DNA of 6,337 bases, taken from NCBI GenBank assembly GCA_030608765.1, contig JAUWDN010000075.1, forward strand, positions 1 through 6,337. Reading direction: 5' to 3'. Shown in pieces: positions 1-5,132 of the stretch (position 1 is its first letter; each line of letters begins with the position of its first letter). The notes under the pieces are model-generated. The model ran no database searches. It was not told where the DNA came from and saw nothing but the letters and a program-made list of their open reading frames with translations. The translations under genes were made by a program, and so were the position numbers. Source of the DNA: Promethearchaeota archaeon (GTDB lineage Archaea > Asgardarchaeota > Lokiarchaeia > Sigynarchaeales > SOKP01).

Positions 1-372
1 CCTCAATTAATGCGCGAATTATCTGAAAAGAAGAGTTCTCTAAAGATCGAGGGTGTTGACTATGAAATAGAACAAGCTAAAGAAGAACCTAAAGTAAGTC
101 AAGATACTAATTTTTGCGAAGACTTACTTAATCCTAGTGCAATTGATTTTATTAGGCGGTGTACAGAAAAAGAAGATGCCTTAGAAATTTTAGATTATCT
201 TCTAGAAAGAAATGAGTTAAACATCCAAGATTATAATGTGTTAAAAAATCGGATAAAGAAAAAGGGTGGGTTAGAGAAGATAATAGCTGAATGTGGTGGT
301 TTAAAAAAACCAGGATATTATGAAAGGAAGTTTTCAAGGAAAATAAATATATTAAATAATGATTTAGATTGA
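1..372 (+). CDS. DUF2095-like archaeal protein, 5'-truncated by window edge
   Basis: This is a small soluble archaeal protein of unknown function. From memory it matches the DUF2095 family. The conserved-looking block runs from the DFIRRC motif through an acidic helix pair (EDALEILDYLLERNEL) to a C-terminal KKPGYYERKF motif. The first Met is at base 10, but the three codons before it (Pro-Gln-Leu) are open, and a PQLMREL-like stretch sits inside the N-terminal region of family members as I remember them. The true start is therefore probably upstream of the window, with Met at base 10 internal. No membrane segment or signal peptide is seen. The frame ends at TGA 370-372, and a coding-looking stretch continues in the next frame (see the following entry), so the listed C-terminus may be wrong. 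It converges with the minus-strand operon. The family call is recalled, not searched. Confidence 0.7.
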   Translation, partial: PQLMRELSEKKSSLKIEGVDYEIEQAKEEPKVSQDTNFCEDLLNPSAIDFIRRCTEKEDALEILDYLLERNELNIQDYNVLKNRIKKKGGLEKIIAECGGLKKPGYYERKFSRKINILNNDLD

Positions 373-436
373 TGATGAACTTATGACAATTGAAAGAGCT
401 ATTGCTCATAGCGATGACGTTGTCGCCCCAAACTGA
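368..436 (+). other. Possible frame-shifted C-terminal extension of the DUF2095-like gene
   Basis: One base out of phase with the preceding gene, a 22-codon stretch runs from just after the in-frame TAG at 365-367 to TGA at 434-436. It reads IDDELMTIERAIAHSD and then DVVAPN. The codons look coding: about half begin with G (GAT, GAA, GCT, GTT, GCC). The change of frame must fall between 365 and 370, because the second frame has a stop at 365 and the first frame stops at 370. Joining the frames there gives a smooth NNDL-IDDEL reading. It could be an assembly indel, a natural frameshift, or a chance open stretch. An independent ORF from ATG 383 would have only 17 codons. There is no obvious slippery homopolymer. 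Confidence 0.45.
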
Positions 437-450
437 AATCTAAATTCGAT

Positions 451-705
451 TTAAGAGTCGGATTCGATTTTTTCCTTAAAACTTAAACCTTTATTAGTTA
501 AGAAATAGCCTTTTGCATTTTTTACAATGAGTTTTAGCTCCAAGAGCACTGGAACTCGTCCTTTTATACATGCCATGGGTAGTCCTGAGAATATTTTCAT
601 GGTTTCAAAATCTTTTGCGCCTTTATCAATAGCAAAAAAAATATCCACACCCATATTTCCGAGTAAACACTTTAAATCTTCAAGCGATTCATCTTCCTTG
701 CTCAT
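451..705 (-). CDS. Small winged-helix (wHTH) domain protein
   Basis: This 84-aa protein is almost entirely one predicted winged-helix domain. Helices span about residues 8-28 (LKCLLGNMGV onward) and 30-40. A recognition-helix-like segment follows (CIKGRVPVLLELKLI, about 46-60), then a short beta-wing with the pattern K-G-Y-F-L-T (65-70) and a Lys/Glu-rich tail. The L-I-V-K-x-x-x-G-Y-x-L-T pattern is the usual end of a DNA-binding wing. No enzyme motif, metal site or membrane segment is seen. The ATG is preceded by AGGAAG and lies 6 nt after the stop of the upstream longin/winged-helix gene, so the two are almost certainly cotranscribed and likely act together. I infer a DNA-binding or protein-protein adaptor role. 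The target is unknown. Confidence 0.7.
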   Translation of the reverse strand: MSKEDESLEDLKCLLGNMGVDIFFAIDKGAKDFETMKIFSGLPMACIKGRVPVLLELKLIVKNAKGYFLTNKGLSFKEKIESDS

Positions 706-711
706 ATCTTC

Positions 712-1872
712 CTAATCGCCTTTTGGTTTATATTTTTTTGCTATAACTGGTTTTGATTCTTTCGGTAAGGATTTTCTTAGATATTCAGGAAATGCCGTGG
801 TTATTTGAATATTAGTTTTTAAAAAGATATAACGCTCGTTTTTATATTTTAATTCTTCGATAACATCATGCTTTTTTAGGAAAGAAAGTGAAGAATTTAA
901 ATGCTCTAAAGCTCGCTTAGAGATTAATTTCGGTAATTTATCTTTGGGAATCAGTCCACTTCTTAATTCTGAGAGTAAGTTGTATTTTTTGGGGTCAGAT
1001 ACAATTTGAAATAGGGTGTATGTATCTTCTTCTAACTCTTCTTTACTTTTATTCTCGTAAATACTAAAATATTCTTGAACTTTGGGAAGGAAAAGCTCTA
1101 TTAATTCGAGTTCTATTAAGCCGGGATTTTCGTCAATGTATTCAATTACACTGTCGGGGGGGATTCTTTCAGCATTTACTTCTTTTAATAGGAGCACATA
1201 TTTCTCTACGATTCCGATTTGATTAATAAATATAAATTGTTTAGAAACTAGCGTATCAATTAGCTCTTTAAAATCTAACTTAGGAAAAGTATCGTTATAC
1301 CATTCTCTTAAACCTTCTTTAGCAATTGGACCTTTCGATAATTTTTTTAGAGTTAGAAATATGTATTTTTTATTTAATAAAGTAGCAATTTTCTCTTCTT
1401 CACTTTTTTCTCTTGTATCTTCAAGTGCCGCCCAGTATAGTTCTTTTACCCACAGTTTTATTAGCGAGTTGTTTTTATAGATAAGGTCCTTATCGGGTTC
1501 CTCAAAGTTATTAATATCATTGATGTAAAATGCCGTATAAATCTCTTCATTTGATAATAACTTCTCTAAAAATTCTGTACATAAATCATTAACATTTTGT
1601 TCAATTTCGGAATTAATTTGTTGGTCAAAAATTATGGAAACCATTAGCATCTCTTTATTTCCACGAGCCCAATCTGAATGGATTTCAAAATAATAATTAT
1701 TTGAGTTGTTTTTTTCAAACGAATGGGTGAAGAATCCTTCACTAACCGTTTGATCCATTATATTTGCTATTCTGGCAGAAAGTTGTTCATCTAACATACT
1801 TTCCGGATAGGAATAGAACACTAACGGACCTATTTTTCGATGGAAATACGATAATGCTACGATTGGTTTCAA
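712..1872 (-). CDS. Longin/roadblock-like domain fused to winged-helix domains (Asgard-type, function unknown)
   Basis: This 386-aa soluble protein has an N-terminal domain (about 1-120). It begins with a beta-strand and the motif IVALSYFHRKIGPLVFYSYP, the 'strand, then x-G-P-x-x-F' opening typical of longin/roadblock-like small-GTPase partner domains. A helix (28-44), further strands (60-65, 75-82) and a long amphipathic helix (85-107) follow. Two winged-helix-like regions come next, at about 164-231 and 283-358, each ending in strand pairs (KQFIFINQ; NERYIFLKT). The tail is Lys/Pro-rich (368-386). The start is TTG: an in-frame TAA directly precedes it, GGAG lies 9 nt upstream, and the next Met (26) would cut the conserved opening. 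It is the first gene of a two-gene operon with the small wHTH gene. It could link GTPase or membrane signals to DNA binding, or could be a purely structural adaptor. Domain calls are by pattern only. Confidence 0.65.
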   Translation of the reverse strand: MKPIVALSYFHRKIGPLVFYSYPESMLDEQLSARIANIMDQTVSEGFFTHSFEKNNSNNYYFEIHSDWARGNKEMLMVSIIFDQQINSEIEQNVNDLCTEFLEKLLSNEEIYTAFYINDINNFEEPDKDLIYKNNSLIKLWVKELYWAALEDTREKSEEEKIATLLNKKYIFLTLKKLSKGPIAKEGLREWYNDTFPKLDFKELIDTLVSKQFIFINQIGIVEKYVLLLKEVNAERIPPDSVIEYIDENPGLIELELIELFLPKVQEYFSIYENKSKEELEEDTYTLFQIVSDPKKYNLLSELRSGLIPKDKLPKLISKRALEHLNSSLSFLKKHDVIEELKYKNERYIFLKTNIQITTAFPEYLRKSLPKESKPVIAKKYKPKGD

Positions 1873-1881
1873 TTAATTAAT

Positions 1882-1885
1882 CTCC
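1882..1885 (-). promoter_or_regulatory. Shine-Dalgarno site deciding the TTG start of the longin/wHTH gene
   Basis: GGAG is read on the minus strand, with 9 nt to the TTG at 1872-1870. An in-frame TAA immediately before the TTG rules out any longer reading. Together they fix the start codon as TTG rather than a downstream ATG. Confidence 0.6.
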
Positions 1886-1972
1886 ATTTAATTTTCGATT
1901 GTAATTCTCTTTAAATTTTTAATAGTTTTACCTAGAATAAATTAATATTAAAGGTTATATATTCATAAAAAT

Positions 1973-1986
1973 AAATAAATTTATTT
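1973..1986. repeat. Perfect 14-bp AT palindrome in the divergent spacer
   Basis: AAATAAATTTATTT equals its own reverse complement. It lies between the TATA-like site and the start of the HAD gene, so it could be an operator for either direction. It is all A/T, so chance is a serious alternative. Confidence 0.25.
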
Positions 1987-2024
1987 TAATTAAATGAAAC
2001 TAGAAGGTTTTTCCTAAATTAACT

Positions 2025-2780
2025 ATGTGCCCTATAAAACTCGTAGGATTTGATCTTGATGATTGTCTCCATAATTCAACGGGTCTTTCTGAAAGAGCAA
2101 GAATTAAGGGTATAGATGCCATGATTAGTTTAGGGTTAAAAATTGAGAGACAAAAAGCCCTTATATTAATACAAGAAATTGTAACAGAATATGGATCTAA
2201 TTCTTCACGTCATTATGACTACTTTATTAGACGTTTAAACCAATATGAAAAAATTTCTATTTCCTTTAACGAACAAGTTAGATATGTTGCAGCTGCTGTA
2301 ATGGCTTACCACGCTCAAAAAATAAAACACATAAAACCATACGATGATGTTAAAAAATGTTTAGAAAAGCTTAAAGAAAGTTCAATTAAAACAGCTATAA
2401 TAACAGATGGAATCCCTATAAAACAATATGAAAAGATTTTACGCCTAGGTATCGACGATTTAATTGACTTAGTTGTTATCTCTGATGAAATCGGTATTAG
2501 AAAACCAAATCCAAAGTTGTTTTCGTATTGTTTAAACAAATTTAAAGTTAAGGGACACGAAACCATTTATGTTGGGGATAACCTACATAAAGACATAATC
2601 CCTGCTAAACTAAATGAAATTCATAGTGTATACATACATCGCGGCGGAAAATACGATAATCGTATAACTGGTGAAGATATTGTAAAAGAAAATGAACCTG
2701 ATTACGAAATCTCTAGATTGGATGAGTTATTTGACATTATTGATGAGATCAACAAAAAATTTTATATTGGTAAGGTTTAA
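2025..2780 (+). CDS. HAD superfamily (subfamily IA) phosphatase, TIGR02253-like
   Basis: This 251-aa cytoplasmic Mg2+-dependent phosphohydrolase matches the archaeal TIGR02253 group, recognised from memory. Motif I is DLDDCL, with nucleophile Asp10 and acid/base Asp12. The helical cap spans roughly 20-100 and includes the conserved-looking EYGSNSS.HYDYFIRRL segment (55-71). Motif II is AIITDG with Thr127. Motif III is Lys160 in IRKPNPKLF. Motif IV is GDNLHKD with Asp185 and Asp190. All catalytic residues are present. The one oddity is Cys14, where Thr (or Val) is usual in DxDxT. Length is normal for the family. The ATG is the first possible start after an in-frame TAG at 2001. The stop overlaps the nitrilase-family start by one base, so the two are cotranscribed and probably coupled. 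The substrate is unknown, and a small sugar-phosphate-type metabolite is only a guess. Confidence 0.87.
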   Translation: MCPIKLVGFDLDDCLHNSTGLSERARIKGIDAMISLGLKIERQKALILIQEIVTEYGSNSSRHYDYFIRRLNQYEKISISFNEQVRYVAAAVMAYHAQKIKHIKPYDDVKKCLEKLKESSIKTAIITDGIPIKQYEKILRLGIDDLIDLVVISDEIGIRKPNPKLFSYCLNKFKVKGHETIYVGDNLHKDIIPAKLNEIHSVYIHRGGKYDNRITGEDIVKENEPDYEISRLDELFDIIDEINKKFYIGKV

Positions 2781-3598
2781 TGGTCCGAATTGCGTGTGTT
2801 CAGCCAGAAGTTTTCCAAGAGAATAATAAATGTTATTTAGAAATAGAAGGTATAATAAAGGAATTATTTACTAAATTTGATTTTTGTGATCTTATATGTT
2901 TACCCGAAAGATGGGTCCCTTTAATGAATGGCAAGGAACTGAACATTCAAAAAGAAAGAGGAAAGAATTATAATTTCATCAAGAATCTAGCGAAAGAGTA
3001 TAATGTAGGTATAATCTCAGGCGCTATTTGGGAAAAAAGGCAAGGTTCTAATAAACCACGAATTACAAGTTATTTCTTTGATAACTATGGAGAAGAGCTA
3101 GGTAGGCAGGATAAAATTCATTTATATTCTTATGAGCGAAAAAATTTCGAATCTGGGGACGAATTGCTTTTGTTTTCCTTTAAAAAAATCAATTTCGCAA
3201 TTTTAATTTGTTTCGATATGGCTTTTTTTGAAACTCCTAGATTAGCAGCAGAAAACGGGGCTGATATATTATTCTCTCCTACACAAATTAGAGCAGAAGG
3301 CATGGAAAATTGGGAATCTTATTTAAAAGCGAGAGCACTTGAAAATAGAATTCCTGTTGCAGCTTGCAACACCTATGGAAGGTTGTTAAAGAGTAAATTT
3401 CCCGGACATAGCAAAATTATATCGTTTGAAAAAGACTTTATTTCACCTTCTAAACTAAGGATTGTTGAAGGTCCAATTGAATCAAGCGGATATGTTTTTG
3501 ATAATCTTGATTTAGAGTTCCCAAAAAAGTTAAGAAAATTACGATTCAAGGAAGTTATAGAAAAAAGTGAAATAAATGTAAGAAAAATTAATTTCTAA
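2780..3598 (+). CDS. Carbon-nitrogen hydrolase (nitrilase superfamily) amidase
   Basis: This 272-aa cytoplasmic amidohydrolase has the full nitrilase-superfamily triad: Glu43 in LPERW, Lys112 in QDKIHLYSYE and Cys144 in ILICFDMAF. It also has the second Glu (119), the F-x-S-G motif (123-126), and the post-Cys FETPR turn (150-154) in place of the usual FPE..R. Such enzymes cleave non-peptide C-N bonds through a thioester and usually form dimers or larger assemblies by pairing of alpha-beta-beta-alpha cores. Length matches the single-domain Nit-like branches. The start ATG overlaps the HAD stop (TAATG), and AAGG lies 5 nt upstream, so translation is probably coupled. Pairing with a phosphatase suggests one short salvage or metabolite-repair route. 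The substrate cannot be read from sequence; omega-amidase-like activity is one possibility. Confidence 0.88.
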   Translation: MVRIACVQPEVFQENNKCYLEIEGIIKELFTKFDFCDLICLPERWVPLMNGKELNIQKERGKNYNFIKNLAKEYNVGIISGAIWEKRQGSNKPRITSYFFDNYGEELGRQDKIHLYSYERKNFESGDELLLFSFKKINFAILICFDMAFFETPRLAAENGADILFSPTQIRAEGMENWESYLKARALENRIPVAACNTYGRLLKSKFPGHSKIISFEKDFISPSKLRIVEGPIESSGYVFDNLDLEFPKKLRKLRFKEVIEKSEINVRKINF

Positions 3599-3655
3599 GA
3601 GATTAGCTGTCGTATATCTTAATTTTGGTTCTAAAAGTATAATCTCTTTCTTATT
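3597..3655 (+). terminator. Inverted repeat with pyrimidine-rich tail after the nitrilase gene
   Basis: AAGAGATTA (3597-3605) and TAATCTCTT (3640-3648) form a perfect 9-bp stem with a 34-nt loop. The left arm shares bases with the TAA stop codon. The right arm runs into a T/C-rich tail (TCTTTCTTATT), as expected of an archaeal termination region. The long loop makes a classic intrinsic terminator uncertain. Confidence 0.4.
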
Positions 3656-3688
3656 CGGTTATACATACTGGTTTTATAAAAAAGTTTA

Positions 3689-3718
3689 GATCCAATGATC
3701 CCTCCCCCTCTCGGGGGG
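3689..3718. repeat. GC-rich hairpin and GATCC repeats upstream of the Orc-like gene
   Basis: Five C (3704-3708), a TCTC loop and six G (3713-3718) form a strong 5-bp GC hairpin, which stands out in this AT-rich region. Just before it, GATCC occurs twice with an AAT spacer (3689-3693, 3697-3701). The G-run touches the TATA box of the Orc-like gene at the position where the TFB-binding BRE would lie. It could be a regulatory site, an origin-type G-string, or an unusual terminator for the nitrilase pair. Confidence 0.5.
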
Positions 3719-3726
3719 TTTAAATA
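3719..3726 (+). promoter_or_regulatory. TATA box for the Orc-like gene
   Basis: TTTAAATA is a classic archaeal TATA box. It lies 44 nt before the ATG, which would place the transcript start near 3748-3752 and leave a leader of about 20 nt with no Shine-Dalgarno. Confidence 0.55.
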
Positions 3727-3770
3727 GTAACAATTAAAATAATAGTAAAAAAATAAAACTAAAAGTAAAT

Positions 3771-4973
3771 ATGATATCCGCAGCAAAGACTAATAGTAGT
3801 TTTGTTGGACCTCGAGCATTGTTTGATCAATTTTATATCCCACCCCAAATATTATATCGAAAAAATGAAGAGAAATCGCTATTTTCAATTCTTAAAGACT
3901 CATTTTCTGATAATTTTAGCTTAAATATATTATATCAAGGCATTCAGGGAATCGGGAAGAAAGTAATAATAAATAAAGTTATTAGAGATTTATCTCTCTT
4001 AAATCCCGAACTATCAAACATCCGTAAGGCTTATGTAGATTGTAGAGATAAAAATTTAGAGGAAATTATTATTACTTTACTAACTGAAATTGGATTTCAC
4101 CAGAATATTAACTTTAATTTTAAGAGCCTTATAAATTCAAATACCTCTGATTTATGGAATATCTTTAAATTGACTTGTAAAAAATCTGATAACGACCTCC
4201 TATTCGTTTTTAATAACATTGAGCATCTGAAACCAGAATTTTTTAAGAAATTCCTTCAATATGGCAAAGAATCCAATATTAGCTTAGTTTCTACTGGAAA
4301 TCAAGTTTTAAAATCCTCCACTTTAGATATCTTAAGTGAATTTGACATTAGAAAGAAATTAAATTACTTCTCATACAAAGAGCTACACGATATTATAAAA
4401 CAAAGAATCTCGTTAACTTTCAAGTATGAAGTAGACAAAGAGTTGATAGAATTTATAACAGATTTAATTTTCGAGCATCATGTTCCTGTACCCGGAAAAG
4501 GAATTGAAATCCTAAGAGATCTTTATCCATTTTTGAGTAAGCAAGTAGAATTGAGCCATCTTGAGACCTTTGAAATACTGCAAAACCAGTTTGAATCCCT
4601 TCAAATTACAGATGAGTTTAGTATGCTTTCATATATTTCTGAAGCAGAACTATTAACTATAATTTTTTTGGATAATTTGTCAAATTATTTTTTAAAAAAT
4701 TCAAATTTTTATATAACTATAGACGAATTAAAAGAACTATATTATATATCTTGTGAATCCATTGATTTTGAAAAAAATATAGACGAATTTAAACATTTAA
4801 TCACAACATTGAGAAACATTGGAATATTGAACGCTTCAAAAAAAAATCCCCTTAATGACTTCAGATTTTTCAACGAAAACATATTAAATTACAATTTTTA
4901 CTTTATGGTGATTAATCCTCAAAACCTAAAGCACATTGTGGATGCGATTTTTAATAACCACGAAAATTTTTAA
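3771..4973 (+). CDS. Diverged Orc1/Cdc6-like AAA+ protein
   Basis: This 400-aa protein has the archaeal Orc1/Cdc6 layout: an N-terminal PPQILYRKNEE box (24-34), an AAA+ core (about 45-200), a lid (about 200-258) and a C-terminal winged helix (about 283-390). Active family members bind origin DNA and load MCM in an ATP-controlled way. Here the P-loop is GIQGIGKK (57-64), which keeps Lys63 but has Lys64 for the usual Thr/Ser. The Walker B position reads LLFVFNN (143-149), Asn-Asn instead of Asp-Glu. The sensor-1 region keeps Asn177. A possible Arg finger remains at Arg194. The sensor-2 segment GKGIEILRD (242-250) has Ile where the Arg belongs. ATP hydrolysis is therefore doubtful. ATG 3771 follows a good TATA box and gives normal length. 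It could be a regulatory or origin-marking paralogue, or a generic STAND/AAA+ protein. Confidence 0.72.
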   Translation: MISAAKTNSSFVGPRALFDQFYIPPQILYRKNEEKSLFSILKDSFSDNFSLNILYQGIQGIGKKVIINKVIRDLSLLNPELSNIRKAYVDCRDKNLEEIIITLLTEIGFHQNINFNFKSLINSNTSDLWNIFKLTCKKSDNDLLFVFNNIEHLKPEFFKKFLQYGKESNISLVSTGNQVLKSSTLDILSEFDIRKKLNYFSYKELHDIIKQRISLTFKYEVDKELIEFITDLIFEHHVPVPGKGIEILRDLYPFLSKQVELSHLETFEILQNQFESLQITDEFSMLSYISEAELLTIIFLDNLSNYFLKNSNFYITIDELKELYYISCESIDFEKNIDEFKHLITTLRNIGILNASKKNPLNDFRFFNENILNYNFYFMVINPQNLKHIVDAIFNNHENF

Positions 4974-5044
4974 AAGTTCAGGGACAACGCTCTTCAGATT
5001 TAGAATTTTCAAGAATATATGAAAAACTTAAAACTAAAACCTTA

Positions 5045-5051
5045 TTTTTTT
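5045..5051 (+). terminator. T-run terminator after the Orc-like gene
   Basis: Seven T in a row lie about 70 nt past the Orc-like stop and just before the smc TATA box. Archaeal RNA polymerase commonly terminates on T-runs without a hairpin. Confidence 0.45.
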
Positions 5052-5065
5052 AAATGCCGAGTAAG

Positions 5066-5074
5066 TATATAAAT
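5066..5074 (+). promoter_or_regulatory. TATA box for smc
   Basis: TATATAAAT lies about 60 nt before the smc TTG start. A transcript would begin near 5095-5100 and leave a leader of about 30 nt. With the preceding T-run, this implies that smc is transcribed separately from the Orc-like gene. Confidence 0.5.
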
Positions 5075-5105
5075 AGATGAAATTACTCTTTAATTTTATA
5101 ATTGG

Positions 5106-5132
5106 ATGAAGAAATGGCGATATAAAATTTGA
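5106..5132 (+). other. Possible 8-codon leader ORF overlapping the smc start
   Basis: ATG 5106 opens MKKWRYKI, and its TGA (5130-5132) overlaps the smc TTG (5129-5131) as TTGA. It lies in the predicted smc leader. It could couple translation to the weak TTG start. No clear Shine-Dalgarno precedes it, and so short an ORF may be chance. Confidence 0.2.

Larger units (their letters stand above)
1873..2024. promoter_or_regulatory. Divergent promoter region
   Basis: This 152-bp, very AT-rich spacer lies between the minus-strand longin/wHTH operon and the plus-strand HAD/nitrilase pair, so it must hold two promoters. For the plus strand the best TATA-like site is TTATATAT at 1955-1962, preceded by AAAGG; a second possibility is the TTAATTAAA at 1986-1994, nearer the start. 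For the minus strand the AT-rich run at about 1910-1930 is the likely TATA area. In such AT-rich DNA these choices are weak. No convincing Shine-Dalgarno precedes the HAD start (AGAAGG at 2002-2007 is 17 nt away). No small gene or RNA is seen. Confidence 0.5.

Noticed and set aside
152..409. Minus-strand open frame opposite the DUF2095-like gene
   Set aside because: Its Phe/Leu/Ser/His-rich composition, the lack of a ribosome site and its position antisense to a recognisable gene mark it as a shadow frame.
411..426. Hairpin GCGATG-ACGT-UGUCGC (with two G-U pairs) between the convergent genes
   Set aside because: No T-run follows on either strand, and it lies in the coding-looking tail. It is probably coincidental, so I did not call a terminator.
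444..470. Direct repeat ATTCGATTT at 444-452 and 462-470
   Set aside because: It is only two 9-bp copies, AT-rich, with the second copy inside the small wHTH gene. Likely chance.
1795..1797. Internal Met26 as start of the longin/wHTH protein
   Set aside because: It would remove the conserved opening strand and the GPLVFYSYP motif. The TTG has a GGAG site at good spacing.
3599..3770. tRNA, small RNA or CRISPR in the nitrilase-Orc spacer
   Set aside because: There is no cloverleaf, GTTCRA-type T-loop or repeated unit. Only the inverted repeat, GC hairpin and TATA box are visible.
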